32,440 bases of DNA, from assembly GCA_017448245.1 (NCBI GenBank), contig JAFSLV010000028.1:1-32440 (forward strand), in the 5' to 3' direction. The notes under the pieces are model-generated. The model was not told the origin of the DNA and did not search any database. It saw only the letters and a list, made by a program, of their open reading frames with translations. The translations under genes and the position numbers were made by a program. This document shows, one piece after another, positions 15,884 through 23,395 of this stretch (position 1 is the stretch's first letter; each line of letters opens with the position of its first letter). This DNA is from Lachnospiraceae bacterium. Its GTDB lineage: Bacteria > Bacillota > Clostridia > Lachnospirales > Lachnospiraceae.

Positions 15884-16846
15884 CTACTCCGCCCCGACCG
15901 TCAGGCTGTCGTACTTTGTCCAGAACGAAGGGTTCATGGACATGGCACATCTCTTCTTCGGGGACAACTTGTTATAGTTTCTGCCGTAACGGAATCCCGC
16001 GTAACGGCAGGCGCACTGCAGTAAAAAGTACGGGATCTTTCCCGACTGTCTGACGCCTCTGAGCGTCTTTACCGTTTCTTTGACGTAACGCTTTCCTTCC
16101 TTTTCGGGAGGAACGCCGGCAAAGACTTCGGCGCGGATCGCCTGCGATGCCCCGTTGTCAAAGGAGCGCTTGAACTGCATCCGCAGATTGTAGCGGTGTG
16201 CGTGTGTCACGCAGGCCGCCGCCTGGTAAAAGGTCGCATATCCCGCACGCAGTGCCCTTGCGGCATAGACCATATCCTCGTTAAAAATCGCCGGCGCCTC
16301 AAATCCGCCGAGCTCCTCAAACACGTCCTTGCGGTACATCGCGCAGACATTGGAGCAAAAAAACGCTTTGATGCCGAGGCGCTCCGTATCCGCAATCGTC
16401 TTTTTGCAGGACTGTGCGGGATAATTGAAGCGGCGCGCGCATTTCTCCGCCACGGAGTCGGTCAGACCCGTGAGCTGTCTCGCATAGGCGGCCGCCACCT
16501 GCGCATCCTCAAAGGCCTCGATCAGACGCTCCGTCATATGGTCATCCGCGGGCACGGCATCCTGCGTCATCATGAGAAACGCCTCCGCCCCCTCTTCCAT
16601 CAGCGACACGCCTTTGTTTCTCGTCGCCGCGTGATCGTACTCCGTTTTGGTGACGGCAAAGGTCCTGATCTTTTCCGCGTCGCGCGCACGGTATGTTTCG
16701 GAAAGCGCCTTTTCGTCTCCCGGCGCGTCCAGCGTCAGCATCAGCAGAATATGCCGCGGCGTTGCCACCTGCCTCAGCAGCGACTTTAAAATCTCGTCCA
16801 GTTTTTCATCCGGATGATAGACCGGTATGATCACGTCAAAAATCAT
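15884..16846 (-). CDS. Family 2 glycosyltransferase, rhamnosyltransferase-like
   Basis: A GT-A fold glycosyltransferase of 320 residues. The N-terminal FDVIIPVYHPDEKLDEILKS (3-22) is the nucleotide-sugar strand-turn. The metal-binding position reads MTQDAVP (93-99) instead of DxD, as seen in many rhamnosyltransferase-annotated GT2 enzymes. The later FNEDMVYAARAL (about 207) supplies the ED catalytic-base motif. No membrane helix is predicted. The stop is followed by the relQ GTG after 6 bases, and the start lies 2 bases after the LCP stop with no clear SD, so all three are likely coupled. Acceptor and sugar are not determinable. Confidence 0.88.
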   Translation of the reverse strand: MIFDVIIPVYHPDEKLDEILKSLLRQVATPRHILLMLTLDAPGDEKALSETYRARDAEKIRTFAVTKTEYDHAATRNKGVSLMEEGAEAFLMMTQDAVPADDHMTERLIEAFEDAQVAAAYARQLTGLTDSVAEKCARRFNYPAQSCKKTIADTERLGIKAFFCSNVCAMYRKDVFEELGGFEAPAIFNEDMVYAARALRAGYATFYQAAACVTHAHRYNLRMQFKRSFDNGASQAIRAEVFAGVPPEKEGKRYVKETVKTLRGVRQSGKIPYFLLQCACRYAGFRYGRNYNKLSPKKRCAMSMNPSFWTKYDSLTVGAE

Positions 16847-16848
16847 CG

Positions 16849-17958
16849 TTACTGCATGTAAGGATAGGTGCGGTCCCTGACCGTGTCACTGATCTGCTGC
16901 GCCTGCGGCGTCAGCTGGTAATTTTCCACGCCGTAGAGCGCCAGGTGCAGCCAGACCACATTGGAGGCCAGATCCGTCGCGATGATGGAGGAGCCCGCAT
17001 AGGACTCACGGATCATCCCGAAGGAGAGCATCTCCTTCTGCGGAAAGCCCGCCTGTCCGACGAGATTGTACTTGCCGATATCGGAGACGAGCCGGATGAT
17101 CTCCGCAAGATCCATCGATGTATAGACCTCCGGAAACACGCTGTCGGCAATGGCCGTCAGCTGCGGGATCGACGCGGTCTTTGCCTTGTCAAAGACCGCC
17201 TGTAAAACCTCCCTCTGGTGCTGCGACCTCGTCAGGTCATCCCCCGAAAGGTAGCGCACACGGCAGTAGGCCGTTGCCTGCAGGCCGTTGAGGTGCTGGT
17301 AGCCGCCCTGCGTGAGCGGGATGTAATGCTGTCCCGGAATCACGTCCTCGATCGTGGGCAGGTTGTAAAATTCCTGCGCCATCGTGATCTGGTAGTTATT
17401 TAAATGTAAGTACGCCTCCTCCGACACGTCGATATCGATGCCGCCGAGGGCGTCAATCACGTCGGTCAGCCCCTTGAATCCGATCGTCACAAAGTCCGTG
17501 ATGTTCAGATCGAGATTGCGGTTCAGGGCATTGATTGCCTTTTCGGGACCTCCGAGCGAATACGCCGCCGTGATCTTTCCGTAATCACCGTCGCACAGAT
17601 CCATGTAGGTATCACGGTAGACACTGCACAGACGGATGTCGCCGGTCGTCTTGTTGACCGAGGCGATGATGATGACGTCGGAGAGGGTCGCGCGGTCGAG
17701 CTGTTCCTGCCTCGAGTCCACACCAAAGAGCGCGAAGGTATGGTAATTCTGCAGCGTCTCGTTGTTGAGGACGCCCTCGTTCATCTGCGACCGCAGTTTC
17801 GTATCGTCCAGATCGATCCTGCCCATCTTACTCACGGGCATGGCCACCGTGCGCAGCACAATGCCCAAAACAAGCACAAGTACCAGCTCCGTACACAGAA
17901 TGATGATGTTCCGCTTTCTGTGCGCGGCCTTCCCCTTCTTCTTCTTTTTAACGGCCAT
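16849..17958 (-). CDS. LytR-CpsA-Psr (LCP) family glycopolymer-peptidoglycan ligase
   Basis: LCP enzymes move undecaprenyl-linked glycans (teichoic acid, capsule) onto peptidoglycan, releasing pyrophosphate on the outer face of the membrane. It has 369 residues: a very basic N-terminus (KKKKKGK), one membrane anchor (about 17-38), and an extracellular LCP domain. Conserved positions: FGVDSRQ (78-84; Asp81, Arg83), Arg89, SDVIIIASVN (93-102), and SVYRDTYMD with Arg115/Asp116; then CRVRYLSGDDLTRSQHQREVL near 232-252. The start has GAGGGG 7 bases upstream, and the gene has its own promoter. It heads the five-gene operon. Confidence 0.95.
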   Translation of the reverse strand: MAVKKKKKGKAAHRKRNIIILCTELVLVLVLGIVLRTVAMPVSKMGRIDLDDTKLRSQMNEGVLNNETLQNYHTFALFGVDSRQEQLDRATLSDVIIIASVNKTTGDIRLCSVYRDTYMDLCDGDYGKITAAYSLGGPEKAINALNRNLDLNITDFVTIGFKGLTDVIDALGGIDIDVSEEAYLHLNNYQITMAQEFYNLPTIEDVIPGQHYIPLTQGGYQHLNGLQATAYCRVRYLSGDDLTRSQHQREVLQAVFDKAKTASIPQLTAIADSVFPEVYTSMDLAEIIRLVSDIGKYNLVGQAGFPQKEMLSFGMIRESYAGSSIIATDLASNVVWLHLALYGVENYQLTPQAQQISDTVRDRTYPYMQ

Positions 17959-18009
17959 GACTTCCCCTCTAAATGTTACGATTTTTTTACGCTTTCAAAA
18001 GCCTACTAT

Positions 18010-18038
18010 GTTATATCATACTACCCTGCATAATTCAA
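18010..18038 (-). promoter_or_regulatory. Promoter of the LCP-GT2-relQ-coiled coil-M23 operon
   Basis: On the minus strand TTGAAT (18033-18038), 17 bases, TATAAC (18010-18015), with the TG of an extended -10 (TG-A-TATAAC). Start predicted near 18003, leader about 45 bases. It lies in the 110-base gap between the sugar transferase gene and the LCP gene. Confidence 0.7.
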
Positions 18039-18068
18039 GAGAGGCAACCGTGTGTTCCGAACATGCAT

Positions 18069-19481
18069 TCAGTATGCGTTTTTGCTGATGAAGCCGTGGA
18101 AAATCGTCGAAAACAAAATCCGCAGATCAAAGCCGTACGTCCAGTTCTCGATATAGTAAATGTCATATTCGATGCGCTTGCGGATCGATGTGTCGCCGCG
18201 GTAGCCGTTGACCTGCGCCCAGCCGGTGATGCCGGGGCGCACCTGATGCTTGATCATGTAACGGGGGATCTGTTCTTTGAATTTTTCGACGAACTGCGGC
18301 CGCTCGGGTCTCGGACCCACCAGCGACATCTTCCCCGCCAGCACATTGAAAAACTGCGGCATCTCGTCGATCGACGTCGCACGCAGAAACCGTCCGATCC
18401 CGGTGACCCTCGGATCGTTTCTCGTCGTCCACGCCTTTTTCTCCTCGCCCTCCTCCTGCACCTGCATCGTGCGGAATTTGTACATCATGAAGGGCTTGCC
18501 GTGGAGACCGACCCGCTCCTGTTTAAAGATCACCGGTCCCTTGCCTGACAGACGCACGGCGATCACGGCAAAGAGCATCGCCGGCGAAAACAGGATGATC
18601 GCGAGGATCGCGCCGATGATGTCCGTCAGCCGCTTCACGAGCCGGTTAAAGAATCCCGTCAGCGGCACATAGCGGATGCTGATGACGGGCAGTCCCTGCA
18701 CGTCCTCCGTGTACGGATTGCTCGGAATGAGCGACGTATAATCCGGGATAAACTTGGTATGCACGCCCGACTTTTCGCAGATGGCGACAAATTCCTCGAG
18801 CCGGTCGTAATGATCGAGTGACAGCGTGATGATGATCTCGTCGTAGCGGTTGTCCTCCAGCTGCTGTTCCAGCTCTTCGAGCCTGCCTACGACCTGTATC
18901 CCGCGGTACTTTGTGCCGAGCGGTACATAGTCGTCGAGCACGCCGTTGATGACATATCCCCACTCGGGATTGTCATGGACACGCGCGATGTAATTTTCCG
19001 CGGATCTCGAGTAACCGATCAGCAGCACATGCTTGAGATTGCGGTCGCGCTTGCGCATGGCGCGCAGCACCTTGCGCACGAGCCACCGGAAGATCACGGA
19101 AAACAGGATGTTGAGGACGAAAAAGATAAAGATCATCGCCCGCGAAAAGTCGGGCTGCTTGATGACGTAGAGTACGACAAAGAATCCGATGAGTCCGGCC
19201 ACATTGGCCTTGAACACACCGAAGAATTCATGGCGGAAACGCGTCACGCGCCTGGGCGTATAGAGGGCGTTGAAAAAATAGAGCGCCAGATACGACGGCA
19301 CCAGATAATAAAGCGCGCTGAAATAATACCACATCGGAAACGCCGTTCCGATGACCGGGCGCCAGACGGTAAAGACCGATTCAAACCGGATCCACCATGC
19401 CAGCATATAGGCCGCGGCGACCAGTACGCCGTCCAGCACGATATGCAGGATATTCAGATACCGTTGATTATCACGTATCAT
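18069..19481 (-). CDS. Undecaprenyl-phosphate sugar-1-phosphate transferase (WcaJ/WbaP type)
   Basis: The initiating enzyme of lipid-linked glycan assembly: it transfers a sugar-1-phosphate from a UDP-sugar to undecaprenyl phosphate. It has 470 residues: four N-terminal membrane helices (about 11-31, 50-70, 92-108, 114-132), a central CoA-binding-like Rossmann domain (about 148-270, VLLIGYSRSAENYI), a re-entrant or fifth helix (about 285-310), and the C-terminal bacterial sugar transferase domain. Catalytic landmarks are KFRTM (335-339), IDEMPQ (371-376) and VGPRPE (388-393). Sugar identity (glucose or galactose) is not resolved. It ends an apparent four-cistron GT set and lies upstream of the LCP operon that could attach the product to the wall. 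Confidence 0.94.
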   Translation of the reverse strand: MIRDNQRYLNILHIVLDGVLVAAAYMLAWWIRFESVFTVWRPVIGTAFPMWYYFSALYYLVPSYLALYFFNALYTPRRVTRFRHEFFGVFKANVAGLIGFFVVLYVIKQPDFSRAMIFIFFVLNILFSVIFRWLVRKVLRAMRKRDRNLKHVLLIGYSRSAENYIARVHDNPEWGYVINGVLDDYVPLGTKYRGIQVVGRLEELEQQLEDNRYDEIIITLSLDHYDRLEEFVAICEKSGVHTKFIPDYTSLIPSNPYTEDVQGLPVISIRYVPLTGFFNRLVKRLTDIIGAILAIILFSPAMLFAVIAVRLSGKGPVIFKQERVGLHGKPFMMYKFRTMQVQEEGEEKKAWTTRNDPRVTGIGRFLRATSIDEMPQFFNVLAGKMSLVGPRPERPQFVEKFKEQIPRYMIKHQVRPGITGWAQVNGYRGDTSIRKRIEYDIYYIENWTYGFDLRILFSTIFHGFISKNAY

Positions 19482-19509
19482 ACGTCTTTCGACTCACACC
19501 TTCCCGGGT

Positions 19510-20478
19510 TCAACCCGTCACGCGGCGGATGCAGTTGGCCAGAAGCTCCGCCTCAAAGAGCAGATGTCTGCGGATGTTTTCTTTCGTCGTCACGGGCCGC
19601 GGAAACGTGCTGTGCCTGACCTTGGCGGCACCCTCTTTCACCCCTGCCAGATAGTCCTTGAAAAATCCCTTCCTTGCATAGAAGACCATCTTGGTAAAAA
19701 ATCCCGCCACCAGAAGCGGCATATTGAGCACGATGATCCAGACCGGCCAGTTTTTGTAGATGACATAGATCGTATTGGCCGTGGTGAGCCTTGTCTTGAA
19801 CGCGTTGTAACGGCTTCCGCTTGCGGCGGATGCCTTGTGATAGACAACGGCATCCGGCTCGTAAAAATTGTAATAACCCTTGCGCTGCGCACGCAGCCCG
19901 ATGTCCACATCCTCCAGATAGGCAAAATGCTGCTCGTCGAAAAGTCCCAGTTCCAAAAGGATCCTGCGGTCATAGATCGCCGCACCGCCACAGGCACTCG
20001 AGATGCGGGCCCTCGTGATATAGTCCGTGCGCGGCTTGTCCCTGCCCGGAGAAAAGGCCCAGCCGAGCGCGCTGAAGACATCGCCGCAATCGTCGATGAT
20101 GCCGGGATCGTCCATCTGCAGCATGAGACCGGACACGGAAAATGTCTTTTTCTTTTTGCGCATGGCCAGATACAGATCCTGGACAAAATCCTTGTCGGCC
20201 GAAGTGTCGTTATTGAGCAGGATGACGTAACGCGTCTGTGCCCTTTTGATTCCCGCGTTGACCGCGGCGGCAAAGCCCTTGTTTTCCGGCAGCTGTACCA
20301 GTTCGATCAGACCCTTTTCCTCCTGTTCGATCAGATAGGCAAGGGAGCCGTCCGTCGACGCGTCATCGACGACGATGATCTTTGCCTTCATCGTCTGGAT
20401 CCTCATCGCGTCCAGACAGTCCCTGATATAGGCCTCCCCGTTATGATTGGGAATGATCACGGTCACCTTCGTTTCCAT
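19510..20478 (-). CDS. Family 2 glycosyltransferase with C-terminal membrane segment
   Basis: A GT-A enzyme of 322 residues. VTVIIPNHNGEAYIRDCL is at 5-22, VVDDASTDGS at 36-45, the metal site as LLNND (87-91), and YLEDVDIGLRA (about 195-205) with the ED base. A hydrophobic helix (about 250-275) and a basic C-terminal tail suggest membrane association near lipid-linked acceptors. The ATG at 20478 is chosen because a perfect GGAGGAGG lies 6 bases upstream; an in-frame extension to 20571 would lie inside the preceding gene and lacks a ribosome site. The first 38 bases overlap the end of the upstream glycosyltransferase gene. It resembles rhamnosyl- and related transferases of surface polysaccharides; donor unknown. 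Confidence 0.9.
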   Translation of the reverse strand: METKVTVIIPNHNGEAYIRDCLDAMRIQTMKAKIIVVDDASTDGSLAYLIEQEEKGLIELVQLPENKGFAAAVNAGIKRAQTRYVILLNNDTSADKDFVQDLYLAMRKKKKTFSVSGLMLQMDDPGIIDDCGDVFSALGWAFSPGRDKPRTDYITRARISSACGGAAIYDRRILLELGLFDEQHFAYLEDVDIGLRAQRKGYYNFYEPDAVVYHKASAASGSRYNAFKTRLTTANTIYVIYKNWPVWIIVLNMPLLVAGFFTKMVFYARKGFFKDYLAGVKEGAAKVRHSTFPRPVTTKENIRRHLLFEAELLANCIRRVTG

Positions 20479-21919
20479 CTGTGTCCTCCTCCGGTTGATT
20501 CTCCTCTTCGTCGCGTCCCCTGTCTTCCTTATCTTCTTCGCCGTCCCCCGGTACCACAAACTGCGGATCATACAGGATCCGGTAACCCGCTTCGCGCACC
20601 GACCTGCAAAAAGAAAGCGAATCCTCGATGATGCCGCGCGCTGTGCCGTCTGCTGCCGTGCGGTCTTCGGTCACCGCCGCATAGAGTGTCAGCAGCTCGT
20701 CGCGCACCCTGACCGCACGCAGATCCACCGCGTCCGCTTCCTGCACGAGCACCGCAGGATGCTGGTATCCGCCGCTTTCGTTTGCGCCGGTGCCTTCATA
20801 AAACACATGACCCTCTTCGTCCATGCATCCGCCGACGGTGACACCCCGCCGGTCACGGATGCAACCGCCGATGACGCCGACATCCTTTCTTGCCTCAAAC
20901 AGATCCGGATGGTAGACCGTGCGGTAAAACCCCAGATGCGGCAGGGGTTCCACCGTGACCTCCATCCCGTAGTCCTTCAGTACGTCACGGATCGCACGCT
21001 GTGCAGCCCCGAAGGCATAATTCTTGTGTGCGGGATCCTGTGCCGTCGAGAGCGCGTGCGCACGCCAGTGGTAGAGCACTCTTCCGGTATGGACGATCCT
21101 TTTTTGCACCTCGTTTCGCGTCCTTGCGCGGCCGTCTTTTCCGTCCGGCCATATTGCCATACAGGCTATCCGCAGGAACAGATCGTGATCCTGCGAACCG
21201 TCGTAGGCGGAACGCATCATCAGATTTCTGAAGAGATCCGCCCGCACCGCCGCCGGATGGCAGATATAGTTATTGGAAAGGAGCTTTTCAAAATCAAACG
21301 CACCCTTGTAATGCGGCTCGAAAAACCGGCGCTCCTTCCCTTCCGCGTCTTCGAATTTGTCCTCGTCGCCGTAGACAAGAAAAGGCGGTGTCTCCTGTGC
21401 CATCACCGCACAGGCCATCTCATAGAGCGCGTCGGGCGTCAGCAGATCGTCATGGTCGAGAAACAAAAGATAATCTCCCGTCGCGATCAGCGCCGCCTCA
21501 TTGGTGTTGGCGGCAATGCCCCTGTTTTGTGACAGCTGCAGATAACGCACCCGCGAGTCATGGGCCTCTCCCGCCGTCTCCCTGACGCGTGCGCCGGCCG
21601 GTGACGCGTCCGCAATGATCAGCTCCCACGCACCGTAGGTCTGGCGCTTGACGGAGTCGATCATCTCCGCCAGAAACGTGCGGTCCGTTTTATAGGCCGG
21701 CACCAGAACGGAAAAGTGCGGCAGGCTGCTTTCTCCCGCTTCCATCACGAGCCGGGAAAAAGAAGCGCGCTGCTCCTTCAGCGCTTCCGGTGTACAGGGC
21801 TCGTAGTGATACGGAATGCGGTTGAGCATCATCCGCTCTCTCGCCGCCGAGATCGCACCGGCAATGCCGTTCCTTCTGGCATAGGAAACGGTTTTCCTGA
21901 TATCATCCAAAAAGCTCAT
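20441..21919 (-). CDS. Family 2 glycosyltransferase with acidic C-terminal tail
   Basis: A large GT2 of 492 residues. The catalytic half has HFSVLVPAYKTDRTFLAEMIDS (68-89), IADASPAG, and a clear metal site FLDHDD (153-158), followed by GDEDKF and the ED/QDHD acceptor motif (DGSQDHDLFLRI, about 242-253). A second region (about 350-440) has the look of a further GT-like or appended domain seen in large polysaccharide GTs. The last 40 or so residues are a hydrophilic tail rich in E, D and N; its coding DNA contains the GGAGGAGG site of the next gene. The start at 21919 has only a weak upstream GACGGA, and Met30/Met31 are alternatives. It is first in its unit, divergent from queT by 44 bases. Confidence 0.85.
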   Translation of the reverse strand: MSFLDDIRKTVSYARRNGIAGAISAARERMMLNRIPYHYEPCTPEALKEQRASFSRLVMEAGESSLPHFSVLVPAYKTDRTFLAEMIDSVKRQTYGAWELIIADASPAGARVRETAGEAHDSRVRYLQLSQNRGIAANTNEAALIATGDYLLFLDHDDLLTPDALYEMACAVMAQETPPFLVYGDEDKFEDAEGKERRFFEPHYKGAFDFEKLLSNNYICHPAAVRADLFRNLMMRSAYDGSQDHDLFLRIACMAIWPDGKDGRARTRNEVQKRIVHTGRVLYHWRAHALSTAQDPAHKNYAFGAAQRAIRDVLKDYGMEVTVEPLPHLGFYRTVYHPDLFEARKDVGVIGGCIRDRRGVTVGGCMDEEGHVFYEGTGANESGGYQHPAVLVQEADAVDLRAVRVRDELLTLYAAVTEDRTAADGTARGIIEDSLSFCRSVREAGYRILYDPQFVVPGDGEEDKEDRGRDEEENQPEEDTDGNEGDRDHSQS

Positions 21920-21926
21920 TCCGTCA

Positions 21927-21956
21927 TTGTCCCGAAAAACCGTCTTGTGCTATAAT
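21927..21956 (+). promoter_or_regulatory. Promoter directly abutting the queT start codon
   Basis: TTGTCC (21927-21932), 18 bases, then TG-C-TATAAT (TATAAT at 21951-21956, perfect and extended). The predicted first base is 21963-21964, the A of the ATG, so the mRNA appears leaderless. The upstream in-frame ATG at 21955 overlaps the -10 box and cannot be used from this promoter. Confidence 0.65.
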
Positions 21957-21963
21957 GCTCTTC

Positions 21964-22449
21964 ATGAACAAAACCATGCATCTGACACATGCCGCCGTCA
22001 TCGCGGCCTTATATGTCGTACTCACCTACTTTGCGGCGGGATTTGACCTCGCTTCCGGTGCCGTCCAGTGCCGGTTCTCGGAGGCGCTTACGGTCCTTCC
22101 CTTCTTTACGCCCGCGGCCGTTCCGGGTGTCACGATCGGCTGTCTCATCGCCAATATCGTCGTCGGCTCTCCGTTGCCGGATGTCCTCTTCGGAACGCTC
22201 GCGACGCTCCTTGGCGCGCTGGGCACGTATGCGCTGCGCAAAAGACGCTTTCTGTGTTCCGTACCGCCCGTGCTCTCCAACGCGCTGATCATTCCCTTTG
22301 TGCTGCGGTACGCCTACGGCATACCGGATGCGCATCTGTGGCTCGTGCTGACGGTCGGTGCGGGAGAGGTCATTGCGTGCTGCTTCTTCGGTCAGCTCCT
22401 GATCTCCGCACTGTTGCCCGTGCGGGGGCGCGTCTTTCAGGGGATATAA
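21964..22449 (+). CDS. queT: QueT family queuosine-precursor transporter (ECF S-component)
   Basis: A 161-residue membrane protein, the substrate-binding subunit of an energy-coupling factor transporter predicted to import a queuosine precursor (preQ0/preQ1). It has five to six helices and the family core QCRFSEALTVLPFFTPAAVPG (about 36-56) followed by GCLIANIVVGSPLPDVLFGTLATLLGALGTY (about 59-89). The start at 21964 gives the normal N-terminus MNKTMHLTHAAVIAALYV. The shared ECF module (T and A subunits) is not in the window. It is isolated on the plus strand, divergent from a GT2 gene and convergent with purC. No leader is available for a preQ1 riboswitch. Confidence 0.88.
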   Translation: MNKTMHLTHAAVIAALYVVLTYFAAGFDLASGAVQCRFSEALTVLPFFTPAAVPGVTIGCLIANIVVGSPLPDVLFGTLATLLGALGTYALRKRRFLCSVPPVLSNALIIPFVLRYAYGIPDAHLWLVLTVGAGEVIACCFFGQLLISALLPVRGRVFQGI

Positions 22450-22457
22450 TCACACCC

Positions 22458-22470
22458 GCGGCCTTGCCGC
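22458..22470. other. Short GC hairpin between convergent queT and purC
   Basis: GCGGC-CTT-GCCGC is a perfect 5-bp stem with a 3-base loop in the 53-base gap between convergent genes. No T-tract follows on either strand, so it is not a standard intrinsic terminator. It might act as a weak bidirectional stop. Confidence 0.3.
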
Positions 22471-22502
22471 TGCGGCTGACAATTACACCTTTCCCTGCTT
22501 TT

Positions 22503-23375
22503 TCAGGAGATCTTTTCATCCGTCAACAGTGTATACGCCTCATGGTACCTGACAACGGTCTGTGCGATCACATCCTCCGGCAGACGGTAGTCGCAGTCGG
22601 GATGCGCCTTGAGATAATCGCGCACATACTGCTTGTCAAAGGAAGGCTGCGCGCCTCCCGGCGCATAACCCGCAAGGGGCCAGAAGCGCGAAGAATCGGG
22701 CGTGAGCATCTCGTCGCCGAGCACGACCCTTCCTTCCTTGTCGATACCGAATTCCAATTTCGTATCCGCGATGATGATTCCCTTTTTCAGTGCGTAAGCC
22801 GCGCACTTTTCATACAGCGCGATCGTGCAGTCCCTGATATGTGCGGCATACTCCGCGCCCTTGCCGGGAAAGGCTCTTTCGAGTACCGCAACGCTTTTTT
22901 CAAAATCGATATTCTCGTCATGCCCGCCCAGCTCCGCCTTGGTGGACGGTGTATAGACCGCCTCCGGCAGACGGTCGCTTTCTTTGAGCCCCTCCGGCAG
23001 ACGGATGCCGCAGACCGTGCCGTCCTTTTGGTAGGACGCCCAGCCGCTTCCCGTGATGTAGCCGCGCACGATGCACTCGACCGGCAGCATCGTCAGCTTC
23101 CTGCACAGCATGCTGCGTCCCTCAAAGTACTCCGTCCGGAAAAACTCCGGCATGTCCTGCGTATCCGTGCTGATCATGTGATTGGGCAACACGTCTTTGG
23201 TAAAATCAAACCAGAAACGGCTCATGCCGGTCAGTACCTTTCCCTTGTCCGGCACGTCGTTTTTCAAAATCACGTCAAAGGCGGAGATGCGGTCGGTCGC
23301 AACGATCACGAGCTGTTCCCCGATGTCGTAGATCTCCCGTACCTTTCCTTCCCTGACCGGTGTATATTCCCGCAT
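22503..23375 (-). CDS. purC: Phosphoribosylaminoimidazole-succinocarboxamide synthase PurC
   Basis: Ligates aspartate to CAIR in de novo purine synthesis. It has 290 residues, the length of the longer bacterial type. Motifs: VREGKVREIYDIG (about 7-19), ATDRISAFD (26-34), CIVRGYITGSGW (about 99-110), DTKLEFG (about 202-208) and DEMLTPDSSRFW (about 221-232). The ATG at 23375 has GGGGGAT 7 bases upstream; an in-frame extension to 23690 overlaps the upstream GtrB gene and was discarded. It lies 20 bases after the GtrB-like gene and is the last gene of the sugar operon. No other pur gene or purine riboswitch is nearby. Confidence 0.97.
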   Translation of the reverse strand: MREYTPVREGKVREIYDIGEQLVIVATDRISAFDVILKNDVPDKGKVLTGMSRFWFDFTKDVLPNHMISTDTQDMPEFFRTEYFEGRSMLCRKLTMLPVECIVRGYITGSGWASYQKDGTVCGIRLPEGLKESDRLPEAVYTPSTKAELGGHDENIDFEKSVAVLERAFPGKGAEYAAHIRDCTIALYEKCAAYALKKGIIIADTKLEFGIDKEGRVVLGDEMLTPDSSRFWPLAGYAPGGAQPSFDKQYVRDYLKAHPDCDYRLPEDVIAQTVVRYHEAYTLLTDEKIS

Positions 23376-23395
23376 GACGCATCCCCCTTTTTTTC

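Noticed and set aside
15884-16846. Glycosyltransferase without DxD as an inactive enzyme
   Set aside because: TQDA at the metal site is a known variant in rhamnosyltransferase-like GT2 proteins and the ED base is present.
19505-19517. CGGGTT-C-AACCCG palindrome overlapping a GT stop codon
   Set aside because: A one-base loop cannot form that hairpin as RNA, and there is no T-tract; likely chance in GC-rich DNA.
21940-21966. A shared -10 for a bidirectional promoter (queT and the GT2 gene)
   Set aside because: The minus-strand reading CATTAT matches only 4 of 6 bases and has no -35 at the right distance, so it cannot be claimed.
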